NCBI GenBank assembly: GCA_025617745.1
Contig: CM046854.1
Span: forward strand, 62,267,606 to 62,331,605
DNA length: 64,000 nt
From: Heliocidaris erythrogramma
Lineage: Eukaryota > Echinodermata > Echinoidea > Camarodonta > Echinometridae
Direction of reading: 5' to 3'
This document shows positions 1 to 11,939 of the stretch, in pieces; the stretch's first letter is position 1, and every line of letters starts with the position of its first letter. The translations under genes were made by a program, and so were the position numbers. The notes under the pieces are model-generated. The model searched no databases and was not told the DNA's origin. It was given only the letters and a program-made list of their open reading frames with translations.

Positions 1-204
1 TTGTCCTTCACCCACCACCATGATGCTCAATCCACCAGTCTTTCATCAGCTCCTCGGCAACACCGTCGGCCCATACGAAGAAAGTCCACCGTTGCCAATC
101 ACTACAGCTTCACCGCCTTGTAGAAAGTTCACACCGCCGTTGGCTGTCCATGAAGCTGATGCCGAACACCGGGGGGCCGCCGTCATCTATCGCCTAGTTC
201 CTCG

Positions 205-415
205 TCGTTCGCCGCCGTTGACCGTGGGGTCGACGCCAAGAACCGGGGACGCAGTCTGCCGCCGTTGCTTGTGGGGTTTCCGCCAAGAACCTTGTCCTGT
301 GCCACCGTTGACCGTGGGGTCGACGCCAAGAACCGGGGACGCCGCCTACCGCCGTTGATCGTGGGGTTTCTGCCAAAAACCTCGTCCTCTGCCACCGTTG
401 ACCATCAATCCATAA
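205..415. repeat. GC-rich minisatellite, about 45-bp monomers
   Basis: Four successive blocks share the cores gtgggg and cgccaagaacc. Blocks one and three (near 219 and 308) are close to each other, and blocks two and four (near 264 and 354) are close to each other, so the higher-order period is about 90 bp. Open frames across it on both strands are repeat translation, not genes. Confidence 0.75.
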
Positions 416-434
416 CCCACCCTGCTCGCAGCGC

Positions 435-700
435 CATTTCATCATCGCAAATTGGCAACACTCTACCTCGTGTATTACAATCAAACCTACTCACCCCACC
501 ACAAAAATTATTGCGCTATGAATAATTAATGTCAGCCAATCAAAAGAAAGGAAACAGAATGGCCACCCCCTTATTTCCCTGCTAACAGGCAGGATTACAT
601 CACTACACGTAAGGACATTAAAGTACTGAGGTTCTCTACTCAAAAGACGTAAAAACCCACGCTTTGGGCTATTCAAAATGTTTAACAGCCCATCCCAAGT
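435..700. repeat. 266-bp direct repeat, copy A
   Basis: This segment recurs at 1248-1513 with a constant offset of 813 bp and no visible indel or substitution. Both copies give the same minus-strand translation over about 60 residues, which has no recognisable domain. A repeat this exact is either a recent duplication or an assembly artefact. Confidence 0.9.
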
Positions 701-1247
701 TATATAGTCACACCTGCATCATAAAATTGTCTACATTCCTTACTTAATCACCAGAGGGTTAGGCCACAAAAAGGGACGGACACAGATTGGTTGTAGTTGT
801 TGATATTTATTTTGTCGTCACGACAAAAAAAAAACCCCAGATAAACCTGTCCCTCGGACCTCTCAGTACCAAGGACCATCGACTGCAAGCCCTCCAGTCT
901 CAACTGCCATTATTGAAAAACCCAATCGCCAAGTCCATCAAATATATCCCAGCTCCATCGTAAGTAATGATACTTTGAATATACTTTGAATATACATTGA
1001 AGAAAAGAAAGGCACGAAATATCTGTTGCAGAAGGGCACCTTGAATCCGCCTTAACCGTCAAGAAAAATTATTGAGAATCATTTCCAACATGGCGAAGCC
1101 CTAATGTAACTCTCTCCTAATCATTGATGCGAGGCATAATTCTAGATTGCCAATTTGCGGTGCAATGAGAAGTCTCCAGTAAAAGGCGACGCAACGTACA
1201 AGGCGAATAGGGCGTACTCACGCCGCGCCAATAAATTATCGCCTCCT
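701..1247. other. No gene seen; spacer between the 266-bp repeats
   Basis: Mixed-composition sequence without a supportable open frame. It holds a short perfect inverted repeat, ttttgtcgt-c-acgacaaaa, near 811-829 beside an A-run, and a doubled actttgaatat motif near 970-990. Nothing else was recognised. Confidence 0.5.
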
Positions 1248-1513
1248 CATTTCATCATCGCAAATTGGCAACACTCTACCTCGTGTATTACAATCAAACC
1301 TACTCACCCCACCACAAAAATTATTGCGCTATGAATAATTAATGTCAGCCAATCAAAAGAAAGGAAACAGAATGGCCACCCCCTTATTTCCCTGCTAACA
1401 GGCAGGATTACATCACTACACGTAAGGACATTAAAGTACTGAGGTTCTCTACTCAAAAGACGTAAAAACCCACGCTTTGGGCTATTCAAAATGTTTAACA
1501 GCCCATCCCAAGT
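1248..1513. repeat. 266-bp direct repeat, copy B
   Basis: Second copy of the repeat at 435-700. It stops where a sequence starting TGTTGG begins, the candidate left edge of the BEL/Pao long terminal repeat, while copy A continues into unrelated sequence. The simplest reading is that the retrotransposon inserted at the end of this copy. Confidence 0.85.
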
Positions 1514-1975
1514 TGTTGGTGCTGATCTAGTGAAAGAGCGCCATCTCGCGTTATAATCTGGCCTAAGTGCAAATAACTTAAAAATTGTTTCCAATCTTTG
1601 ATTTGGTGATAGCCAAAATGACATAGGACCCGGGAGAAGGCGTATGATTTTTTAACCCTTCTTGATTCCTTCTTTATAGTTTATATTTAACTCCCTACTT
1701 CATTGATCTTGTTCAATCATCAGTGTTCGCTTGTTAATTCTGGGATGATGAATGACGGAATTCAGCAGAATAAAGGTCGTCAAACCAGATTTATTTAGTG
1801 ATGTCTCATGTCTAACTTAAGTCTTAACTGTTTAAATGTGATGAGCAAGCAACGAGGTGTGACGAGCGAAAGCAAGGTGGAGTTTGTGTACGGAGACGGA
1901 ATCGGAGCGTGTATTGAAAGTGTACGAAATTTAACGAGTCAGAGAGTCTGATACGAAGCAGTAAAAGCCCGGGTC
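1514..1975 (+). repeat. Candidate 5' LTR of the BEL/Pao element
   Basis: This roughly 460-bp segment starts TGTTGG immediately after repeat copy B, contains a polyadenylation-type AATAAA near 1770, and is followed by a TGG-starting candidate primer-binding site and a long leader into gag. The 3' LTR that would prove the limits is lost in or beyond the 8134-8633 gap. Both edges are inferred, and the right edge is uncertain by some 15 bp. Confidence 0.45.
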
Positions 1976-1992
1976 TGGCACCTACATCTAAG
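1976..1992 (+). promoter_or_regulatory. Candidate primer-binding site of the BEL/Pao element
   Basis: The sequence tggcacctacatctaag begins with TGG, as expected for pairing with a tRNA 3'-CCA end, and sits just inside the proposed LTR. The matching tRNA was not identified, so this is a positional guess. Confidence 0.3.
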
Positions 1993-2897
1993 TTAAAAAA
2001 TCGTCTGGCTTCAATACTGGACTAATTAGACAAAGGATTGAGGACATGAAGTGAGTAAACAGGATGTCGATCATGGTGAATTGCCATTTGATCACGATGA
2101 TCATGATGTGATGATTGAGAATGATGATGAGAATGAGACCAATGCACAAGGTCCACATAACGTTAGAGTGAAGAAATAAAGTTCGCATGGGTCTCATAAC
2201 CATGCAGAGTAAGACCAATGTCCTGCTGTACAGATGAATTCATCAAACAGAGCCTATGAAGTTTGTGAGAAAGTTTTAGTCTTGGAAAAAGGATCTGAAT
2301 GAAAGAAGGCCAGGACTGTATGACGCAGTGTTTGGAAAACAGATTCAGATCAAGGTAGTCCATGTCTGAGATAAAGACTGCGACTAAATAAGGCCAAGAG
2401 TGATTCATCAATACACAACAGAGTATGGCTAGAGGAGTGTATGGCTGCGTACTGTTGGAATAGAATTCAACATTAGATCTGAAGAAAGGCCAGGACTAGA
2501 GAGTTAGTTTTGGAAAAGGGATTAACAAGTCATGAAGTTAGTCTGAGAGTAAACTAAGACTATGAAGCAGATATAAAGATCAAAAGAAGGCCAGGAAATG
2601 ATTCTTGGAAATTGATATGTACACATAGATCTACATCTACAAAAGGCCCAGGAATAAAGGAGTTTTAGAATTTGGATCTGATCTTTAGTAGATGTGAGGA
2701 CAGAGACAGAGCTTTGTTGGAACAAGCATCAGGAAAATCAAGATAATTAGGAGTTCTAACTTCACAATTTAAGACTGTATTGCTGTTATTTCGTGGATGA
2801 TCAGTTACAGAGCTGAGAATTTGAGATTGATTTGAGGCCAGGAGCCCAAGATTAATGTTACAGAGGTTTATTTGTTTTACTTTCAAGTAAAGCCAAG

Positions 2898-4289
2898 ATG
2901 GATGACACAAGACAGGGTGCTTATTTGCACACATATTTTCAAGATCCAGTTTTGTCGCAGTTTGGCCTACCTACCTCGAGCCCAGGCATGTTCATGGAAG
3001 GCAACAGCCAAGCCCAAGTAAGTGAAGATGACTATCCACAGTTTGAAATGGATCAGAATGTGGAAACTTCAGTACCGCATGGTGCTGCAGCAGCTAGTAC
3101 GACAGGCAACTTTTCCATGATGTCATTTCTACATCAGCAGAACCAGTTGATGAAAATGCTTGTTGACTGCAATATGAAGGCATCATTGCCGCCTCAACAG
3201 GTGAAGCCATTCAATGGAGACCCTATTGAGTACCATTCTTTTATTAGTGCATTTGAACATGCAGTAGAGGCAAAGACAAGCAATGATGTTGACAGGCTGT
3301 ATTATCTTGACCAGTACACAAGAGGAGATGCTAATGCAATTGTGAAAAGCTGCATGTATGGCCAAAACAAATCCATGGCGTACACAAAGGCAAAGGAACT
3401 TCTCAAGAGAAAGTTTGGTAACACTCAGAGAATCATTGAGACAATGATGAAGAAGGCTTTTCAATGGCACGAGATAAAACCTGAAGATGGAGAAGAGCTG
3501 CATCGCTTCTCAATATTTGTGACTGAACTGCACAACCTGGCCAAGGACCTCAATATGCTATGTGAGGTCAACCATTCACAGAGCATTAAGCAAGTGATTG
3601 GAAAACTCCCTTACAAGTTGAGGAAAGATGGAGAGTCTTAGTGGATGACATTATAGAAGTGAAGGAGAGAAGGGTGACTTTCTCTGATGTGGTGGCATTC
3701 ATAACTAAGCAAGCAAGGATTGCTACAAATCCAGTGTATGGTGACTTGAAGTATCTGCCTAGTACCGTAAACAGACGGCCAAATATGGGAACGCTGGTAA
3801 GATGTTCAACCACACAAGGCGAGTTCAGTGTTTCTGCTACAAGCCCCCCTGATGAGCCAAAGGACAAAGAATCATGCACAGTATGTAAGGAGAGGAACAT
3901 ACTCTAGCAGAGTGCACTGTATTGGCATCCAAGCCATATGAAGAGAGGATATCACTATGCAAGAAACAAGGCTTGTGCTTCAGTTGTTTGCGCAAGACTG
4001 GACACTTGCAAAGGACTGCAAGTGGAGATTGAAGTGTAGCATTTGCAGCAAGTTTCATCCAACGGTGCTGCATAGAGAGAAGAAGGATAATCCTGCAAAG
4101 AAGAACAGTGACAGTATAGATAGGCAGGTATCAGAGCAGACACCAGAGCCTGAGGTATCGGTTACCATGGTTACAGACGCTGGGCAGAGTCAGCAGAAGA
4201 TTCAGGATAATCCAAAGCAGGAAACGCATGTGAAGTGTAGTCTCACTAGTTCTTCTCAGACTGATACACTACCAGGCATTATCCAGTGA
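2898..4289 (+). pseudogene. BEL/Pao gag, frameshifted
   Basis: The first open frame (2898-3641, ATG at 2898, 247 codons) has the capsid-like region of BEL/Pao Gag, with the motif KPFNGDPIEYHSFISAFE near residues 103-120, typical of the retrotransposon gag (DUF1759-like) domain. The similarity changes frame near 3621, where the original frame soon meets a stop; the continuation lies in the frame open from 3641 to 3907. A further break near 3900 and another near 3990 separate the zinc-knuckle region: a CTVCKERN start, then WRLKCSICSKFHPTVLH in the frame of 3957-4289. Gag packages element RNA into cytoplasmic particles. As it stands no full Gag can be made, unless the indels are assembly errors. 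Confidence 0.85.
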
Positions 4290-7200
4290 TAGTGAGATCA
4301 CGTGAGACAGGAATTGAAGTCAAGACTTATGCATTTGTTGACTCTGGAAGTAACGCAGTGTTCTGCACGGAGAAGCTTGCTGACTCCCTTAATCTTCAGA
4401 GAAAGAAAATCAATCTTCATGTGTCTACCATGACTGATGAGAAGGTGATACGCAGCCAAGCGTTGAGAGACATTGAAGTCTCGGATTTGTCAGGCAGAAA
4501 TGTTATTCAGCTGCCAGAGGTCTATTCTCAGGAGCAGATACCAGTTGGGATGGAAGATGTTCCAACACAGGAAGACTTGGAGAAATGGCCATATCTTCGA
4601 GGTATAGAGTTGCCATCCATCCAAGAAGCACATGTTGGCCTCCTGATAGGAAATAATGTGCCAAGGGCAATGGAGCCCATTGAAGTAGTGAACAGTGAAG
4701 TTGCAAATGGACCGTTTGCTTGCAAGACAGCGCTTGGTTGGCTGATTTATGGAGCTTCAAGAGCACAATCCAGTACCCGCAGAATTCAGTCTTACAGAGT
4801 GAAGGCCAAAGCCAACATTGATGAGCAGTTTGAGAAACTCTTCAACCATGACTTTAATGAAAGGATCATTGAAGAAAGGCAAGAGAAATCACAAGAAGAT
4901 TTGGTCTTCATGAACAAGGTGGAACAGTCGATCAAAGTACAAGAAGATGACCATTATGAGATTGCCCTCCCTCTCAAGACAGATGATGTCAAATTGCCTA
5001 GCAACAGGCCTCAAGCAGCACAAAGAGTTGGGCATTTGAAGAAGAAGTTTGAACGACAACCAGAGTACAAGAGAGAGTACACAGACTTTATAGAATCCAT
5101 GGAGAAGAAGGGATACATGGAAAGGGTACCAGATGAAGAGATGGAAAGAAACGATGGAAGACTGTGGTACCTCCCACACCATGGCGTGGTCCATCCACAG
5201 AAGAAGAAGCTGAGGGTGGTTTTCGATTGCTCAGCAGAATATGGAGGCTTCTGTATGAATCGGGAGCTGCTACAGGGGCCGGATTTAACGAACAGGCTGT
5301 TTGGAGTACTTGCAAGATTCCGGCAAGACAGAGTCGCAGTCATATCTGACATAGAAGGAATGTTTTCCCAGATAAGAGTACCCAAGAATGATAGAGATCT
5401 CTTACGATTTCTGTGGTGGGAGAACGGTGACGTTGAGAGACCACTTGAAGAGTACAGAATGAAGGTGCACGTGTTTGGAGCGGTGTCTTCGCCATCATGT
5501 GCCAACTATGCATTGAAGAGAGCTGCACGAGATCAGGCTGATAAGTTCTCAGATGAGGTGGTTAGTGCAGTACATCGAAATTTCTATGTGGATGACTGCT
5601 TGTGCTCTGCATCTAACCCAGAAAAGGCTGTTGAGTTGATGTCAAACTTGACTGAAGTATGTAGGGGTAGAGGATTCCACCTGACGAAGTGGATGTGTAA
5701 CAAGCAAGAAGTGTTGAAGTCAATACCACCAGAGGAGAGAGCAAAGAGTGTAAGAGGACTGGACCTAGATGCCAAGAATGCCGTGATTGAAAGAGCTCTC
5801 GGTATAGAGTGGTCTACAGATGAGGACACGCTTGGTGTAAAGGTAGACTTGAAGGACAAACCGTCCACAAGAAGAGGCATCCTATCTACTGTTAGTTCAG
5901 TGTATGATCCGATAGGTTGTGTTTCACCGGTTGTGTTGCCAGCAAAGCAACTACTGCAAGCACTGTGCAGGGTTCGGTTAGGCTGGGATGAGGAGATCCC
6001 AGCAGAGATGTCCCGGAAGTGGCTTAAGTGGAAGGCAGATTTACCCATGCTGACACAATTTCAGATGCCGAGATGTCTCAAACCCAATAGATTTGAGGGA
6101 GAGAAAGTCACCTTACATCATTTCTGCGACGCCAGTGAGGCGGGCTACGGCATGGTCTCTTATCTAAGGTGGCAAGAGGAAGGTGAAGTCGAGATGAATT
6201 TAGTTACAAGCAAGTCAAGAGTAGCACCGCTGAAGAAAATATCGATTCCTAGAATGGAACTGGCAGCCGCCACGGTAGCTGTGCGAGTTAATCACTTGAT
6301 AAGAGAAGAGCTGGAGTGTCCCATAAATGAAACATACTATTGGACCGACAGCACATCAGTTCTGGGATATGTCAACAACAACACAGCAAGATTTAAGACG
6401 TTTGTAGCGAACAGAGTGGCAGTAATCCGAGATGGATCGAAGCCACACCAATGGCGATATGTGGAGTCGGCATTAAATCCTGCTGACGGTTGTTCAAGAG
6501 GGATAGAAGTTGAAAAGTTCCTCCAATGGAAAGCCTGGAAGGAAGGTCCAGAATTCCTCAAAGCTCCAGACAATGAGTGGTTGATGAGTAGTGAAGTGTC
6601 ACCAGACAACATTCAAGTTGAGCTCGAAGTGAAAAAGACGTGCTTAGCAGCACAAGCTGATGAAGGAAGCTCTAATCCTACAAGAGAACTTATAAGCCAC
6701 TACTCAGACTGGACCAGGCTCAAGAAAGCAGTTTGCTGGATGAGGAGATTTGTTGAATATCTCCAATGTCAGAGTAAGGAGTCAACAGTTCCACAAGATG
6801 AAATACTGAAGGGAAGACTCACCCTGGAAGAAATGGAAGCTGCCAAAGTGAAGATCTTGAGTTTTGTCCAAAGAGAGGAATTCTCAGATGAGATCAGAGG
6901 ACTAGAGAAAGATGACCAGATGCCGGCAGCAGATCATAGAGGACAAGGAAAGAGAGTGAAAAGGACAAGCCCTATATACAGACTTGATCCGTTTTGGGAC
7001 AAAGGCTTGTTGAGAGTTGGAGGGAGATTGAGTCGAGGTTCTTTGCCACAGAAAGCCAAACATCCCATTATTCTCCCTAAGAAGAGCCAAGTATCTAGAT
7101 TGATATTAGAGCACATACACAAGATGTCGGGACACTGTGGGAGAAACTACATGTTAGCCAGTCTGCATCAGAGTTATTGGCTCCCTAGTGCCAACTCAGC

Positions 7201-8133
7201 TATTAGGAATATAGTTGGGAAGTGTGTGCAGTGCAGACGTAATAGGGCTCAAGTTCTTCAGCAGAAGATGGCCGATTTGCCGGCTGATAGACTCAAACCA
7301 GATGATCCCCCTTTCACAAGAGTGGGGATAGACTTTTTTGGACCCCTAGAAGTGAAACGAGGACGTTGTGTTGTGAAAACCTACGGGGTAATGTTCACCT
7401 GCCTTGCAATCCGTGCTGTACACATTGAAAAGGCAGACAGTCTCAACACGGACTCATGTATTGCTGCCATCAGAAGGTTCATCGCACGAAGAGGCACGGT
7501 CCTAGAGATGAGATCAGACAATGGTACGAATCTGGTCGGAGCCAAAAGAGAACTCAAGCAAGAGATAGATACTTGGAACAAGGCTCAAATCAACGACGTG
7601 ATGCTACAACGCAACATCAAATGGACTTTTAATCCTCCTGGAGGGTCTCACCATGGTGGGATTTGGGAACGTCAAATCCGTACAGTGAGACAAGTGCTTT
7701 TCAACCTTACCAAGCAGCAGAGACTAGATGACGAAGGCTTGCAGACCTCCTTTGTGAGGCGAGAGCATTATCAATGGAAGACCCATCACCAGGGTGTCTG
7801 ATGAACCGACTGATTTAGAAGCATTAACTCCAATCACTTGCTTCTAATGAAGTCACAACCCCAGCTACCACCAACGGTGACTAGAGAGACGGATGTCTAC
7901 GCTAAGCGAAGGTGGCGCCAGGTGCAATACCTTTCCGATGTTTTCTGGCGCAGATGGACAAAGGAATATTTGCCACAGCTTCAACAGAGGCAGAAGTGGG
8001 TGGAGCCGAAGCGTAACCTTCAAGTTGGTGACTTGGTGCTCGTAGTAGACCAGACGATGCCCAGGAACAATTGGTTACTTGGGAGAGTGAAGCGTACATT
8101 CCTGATTCTGAGGGCTACGTGCGCAGAGTCGAG
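4286..8133 (+). pseudogene. BEL/Pao pol polyprotein (protease-RT-RNase H-integrase)
   Basis: The frame is open from 4286 to 7801 (1171 codons); it enters from gag by frameshift and the first codon is GTG, so no own start is implied. Protease: AFVDSGSNAVF near residues 16-26. Reverse transcriptase: VFDCSAEYGG near 310 and the catalytic FYVDDCL near 434. RNase H: FCDASEAGYG near 613, RMELAAATVA near 656 and WTDST near 686. Integrase: HHCC zinc finger near 942-990 (GHCGRNY to CVQCRR), then the DDE residues in GIDFFGPL (about 1014), SDNGTN (about 1077) and WERQIR (about 1127). Near 7745 the frame shifts; the C-terminal integrase region continues in other frames (for example 7838 onward) with at least one more break near 8060-8090 before the N gap. 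The element would copy its RNA to DNA and integrate it. Confidence 0.93.
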
Positions 8134-8633
8134 NNNNNNNNNNNNNNNNNNNNNNNNNNNNNNNNNNNNNNNNNNNNNNNNNNNNNNNNNNNNNNNNNNN
8201 NNNNNNNNNNNNNNNNNNNNNNNNNNNNNNNNNNNNNNNNNNNNNNNNNNNNNNNNNNNNNNNNNNNNNNNNNNNNNNNNNNNNNNNNNNNNNNNNNNNN
8301 NNNNNNNNNNNNNNNNNNNNNNNNNNNNNNNNNNNNNNNNNNNNNNNNNNNNNNNNNNNNNNNNNNNNNNNNNNNNNNNNNNNNNNNNNNNNNNNNNNNN
8401 NNNNNNNNNNNNNNNNNNNNNNNNNNNNNNNNNNNNNNNNNNNNNNNNNNNNNNNNNNNNNNNNNNNNNNNNNNNNNNNNNNNNNNNNNNNNNNNNNNNN
8501 NNNNNNNNNNNNNNNNNNNNNNNNNNNNNNNNNNNNNNNNNNNNNNNNNNNNNNNNNNNNNNNNNNNNNNNNNNNNNNNNNNNNNNNNNNNNNNNNNNNN
8601 NNNNNNNNNNNNNNNNNNNNNNNNNNNNNNNNN
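8134..8633. other. Assembly gap of 500 N
   Basis: Exactly 500 consecutive Ns, a conventional placeholder for a scaffold gap. The true distance is unknown. The end of BEL/Pao pol and its 3' LTR should lie here. Open frames running through the Ns are meaningless. Confidence 0.99.
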
Positions 8634-9679
8634 TATGTATTGCTACATGTGTGTGAACAGGTATGTGTGTGCTTATGCTAACTGTTTTTGTGTGTTACTC
8701 ACTACATTGCTTGAACAAAGTGAACATTTTGATCGGTAATATTGTACCTTCTTTATATAGAGAATGACATGAGATTGACCAATTTTTAGCATGGAAAGTC
8801 CTGTTATGTTTTTCTAAAGAGCTCCATCTATTGTCAGAATGCTGTATATTGTTATTCTGGTGCCAAATATATGGTAAGGATAGAAACACGGCTGTGCGAA
8901 GCTGCTATTTGCAACACTGACAAAATCAAATATTACGGGCTCCGCACCAAGTGTAAGAAATAGAATTAACCCGTAGTATTACGGGGTCCGCACTCAAGTG
9001 GTTAAAACACTTGACTGACAATGCAAAGGTCAAGGATTCAAGTCTTGTATACATATAACAGTATATGCATGTCTTTCAGCAAGCTATGTTGTATTTTCGG
9101 GGTCCGCTCACTAGTCATCAGGACCGCTATTCAGAACACACTACACACTACAGCTCTTTCCATAAAGTTTGTTTACTATACCGTATTCGCTGGCGGAAAG
9201 GCTGCGGTATTTTCACTCAAAATATGATCCCAAATGAGTTGTCAAAGTTGGGGTGCGGCCTATCCAGCGTTGCGGCCATCCGGCCGATGAATACGATAGT
9301 TAACGGAAAATGAAGTGTCCGAAACGACAAATTGCAGGGGCAGTGACAATTAAAACTTCTTTCACACTTTTCATTGAACATCTAACTTCACATTCTGCAT
9401 AATAAAAACAATCCTCACTGTTCCTGAAAGAAATGCAGGGGTCTACAAAAATGTCTATGTATTTTATGTACACCAAAAAGGCCATATTTATGGTACATGT
9501 GTCAGCAAAAATTTAAGGAAGTAATCCCTGAAGATGTTATATGCTACCCAAGGTAGCACCCAAGTAGGCGACTCATATGCCAAAAAATATTTGAATTCTG
9601 TAGCTTTATGAGATTACTAGACAAAAATGTTCAATTTAGAGTAACACCCTTCATACAAGAAGTGCATTTTCCATTGGCC
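8634..9679. other. No gene seen; short dispersed repeats
   Basis: Near 8934, 8978 and 9098 the motif cgggctccgc or cggggtccgc recurs. A degenerate tRNA-like stretch lies at 8996-9048. The rest is AT-rich with no supportable open frame. Confidence 0.45.
8996..9048 (+). repeat. Degenerate tRNA-like SINE relic
   Basis: The stretch aligns by eye with the better tRNA-like head at 17041-17109: tggttaaaacacttgact against tggtaaagcacttgcctc, and a T-arm-like caagg-attcaag-tcttg. The B box is degraded (ggattcaagtc), so it is probably transcriptionally dead. Confidence 0.35.
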
Positions 9680-9800
9680 ATAGAGTACCCAAGTGTGACG
9701 TCATCAAATTTTGATTTTTGTATTTCAGTATTTTTAGGACCATATTTAGGTAGAGCATGATGGAAAACGTTCAGGCATCAAATTTGACAAATTTGGTATT
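9680..9800. repeat. Half copy of the 41-kb foldback family
   Basis: The run from tagagtaccc through gtgacgtcatcaaatttt to aggtagagcatgatgg matches, reverse-complemented, the right arm of the foldback at 41055-41454. Only one arm is present here. Confidence 0.7.
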
Positions 9801-9848
9801 TGAATATTTGTCCAATGACTAATAGTGATTTGGACATTCGATTACATG

Positions 9849-11533
9849 TGGGTCAATCCACGTCAAATCAACCAATTTTTGGACAATTTGTCACCCGACC
9901 CCCTTCAAATTTTTTTAAACTCGCACCAAATGTTCCTCAGAGTGTCTGACGGAAAACCCCAAAATATTTTGCTCCAAGGTCAAGTGGTTGCTAAGATACA
10001 GCCTCGCATAGCAACCAATGCGCATTCCAAGAAATGGGTTTTATGAAAATTATGGTTTTTTAATTGACCATTGAAGCCAGAATTTTTATCCAGTACAGCT
10101 CATTATCTGTAAATTGGAAGAACTTTATGCTCTTTAAAGGTCACAAGTTTGAAGGTCACAAGTTCAAGGTCACTGTTCCTTGAGAGCAAGTAATTTTCAT
10201 ATCTCCCAAGTACTCAATGAATACTATCAATATATAAAGTTGTATAAGGAAAAACTCGTGCATGTATGAAAAAAAGTCCAGTATTAATTAGGTCTTAAAG
10301 CATCAGTTTTCAGGTATAATGGGTAGGATATAGTCAGGTATAGTGTTTATCATGATTTTCATGGTCATTGGTTCAAGTTCATTGTTGAGAGAAACGATAT
10401 GAACGTTACATACATGTATTATCAAAGTCATATTAAAGACATCCAATATGCAAAGTTACACCTTGAAGAGCTTCTGTTTTTGTAAAAATATCACTTTTTT
10501 ATGGTACCGAATGATGCACTGTGTACACGTATCCTATGTTTAATTAGTTTATGGCTATTTTTAGAAGCATTTCAAGGTCAAGTCATTAAGAAGTGATCAA
10601 AGAAACATACATACTATATGATTTGAATATGGTACATTATTTTTCACAGTTCATGAAATATTGCTTAATTAAATGTCTACTAAAATTCTTGTCCACACAC
10701 AAAATTTCAAGGCCAAAATCATGGAAATAGGCAGTCTTGTGGTATATTTTACAGACTATTACTACAGCAAATATGACAGGGCTGGGGCTCTCCATTTTGA
10801 AACTGTCGTCATGTGAAACGAATCCCCCGAATTCCATTTATCATTTACGACCACTTTCGGAGGTGAAAATTAGCCGTTAAGCTTTTCGGTACCAAAATTT
10901 CTTTGGTAACCCCCGATAATATTGGTAAATGTCTATTAATACAGAAAATTTCATGGTATTCCTAGATGGGACGAAGGGTCATCTGTGACCTTGAACTTGG
11001 AACATTTTTCATTTTTTCCAAATTTGAGGGCGCCCTTCACAAAAATGGCTAACCCAATTCCGCTAATTTTTTGTAGGATTATTGCCCAAGTCGAAGTTTT
11101 TAACAAAATTCTAGTTCCTGATCTCATACAGTATTAGAGATATGAGGCTCTAAACATGCATCCAAAATTTCATAAATGAAATTCGACACCATGCTCGGTG
11201 ACCTTGTACGCAGAAACGAAAGGTCAGTTTTGCGTCACAATTGATTTTTCTATTAAAGAGCATAAAGTTCTACCAATTTACAGATAATGAGCTGTACTGG
11301 ATAAAAATTCTGGCTTCAATGGTCAATTAAAAAAACTTAATTTTCGTAAAACCCATTTCTTGGAATGCGCATTGGTTGCTATGCGAGGCTGTATCTTAGC
11401 AACCACTTGACCTTGAGGCAAAATATTTTGGGGTTTTCCGTCAGACACTCCGAGGAACATTTGGTGCGAGTTTAAAGAAAATTGAAGGGGCAAAAATTGA
11501 CAAGCATTGGTTGATTTGACGTGGATTGACCCA
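9849..11533. mobile_element. Long-TIR DNA element, 1685 bp, no transposase
   Basis: The left arm begins tgggtcaatccacgtcaaat and runs about 285 bp (to about 10135); its imperfect reverse complement closes the element at about 11250-11533. Shared blocks include tcgcatagcaaccaatgcgc and tccagtacagctcattatct. The centre codes for nothing recognisable and carries a block (10393-10620) reused in the next element. It is a non-autonomous transposon, or one whose transposase has been replaced. Confidence 0.85.
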
Positions 11534-11939
11534 TGGGTCAATCCACGTGAAATCAACCAATTTTTTGACAACTTGTCAAATATTTATCGGGGGTTACCAA
11601 AGAAATTTTGGTACCGAAAAGTATAACGGCTAATTTTCACCACCGAAAATGGTCGTAAACGATATGAATGTTATATATTATCAAAGTACATATTAAAGAC
11701 ATCCAATATGCAATGTTACACCTTGAAGAGCTTCTGTTTTTGTAAAAATATCACTTACTCATTATGGTACAGAATGATGCACTGTGTACACGTATCCTAT
11801 GTTTAATTAGTTTATGGCTATTTTTAGAAGCATTTCAAGGTCAAGTCATTACGAGGTGATCAAAGAAACATACCAAATCTGAAAGAAAATTGAAGGGGGT
11901 CGGGTGACAAGCATTGGTTGATTTGACGTGGATTGACCC
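11534..11939. mobile_element. Internally deleted 406-bp relative, abutting the previous element
   Basis: It starts tgggtcaatccacgtgaaat directly after the last base of the neighbouring element and ends with the inverted form at 11939. The inside holds a block nearly identical to 10393-10620, plus an inverted piece matching 10838-10920 (ggtaccaaaatttctttggt). The TIRs are much shorter than in the 1685-bp copy. Confidence 0.8.

Larger units (their letters stand above)
1514..8133 (+). mobile_element. BEL/Pao LTR retrotransposon, broken, 3' end in assembly gap
   Basis: The order is candidate LTR, primer-binding site, leader (about 1990-2897, with several aaggccagga motifs), gag and pol on the plus strand. 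The pol order is protease, reverse transcriptase, RNase H, integrase, as known for BEL/Pao. Gag is split by several frameshifts, and pol is open for 1171 codons before breaking in the integrase C-terminal region. The element runs into the run of Ns, so its 3' LTR is not visible. The long intact pol suggests a fairly young copy, or that some breaks are sequencing errors. Confidence 0.9.

Noticed and set aside
1304-1624. A 106-codon minus-strand frame spanning the second 266-bp repeat and the LTR candidate.
   Set aside because: About 60 codons duplicate the frame in copy A, the reading crosses a repeat/LTR junction, and no domain is recognisable.
8134-8633. Open frames crossing the gap.
   Set aside because: They are translations of Ns; nothing can be inferred about coding through an unsequenced gap.
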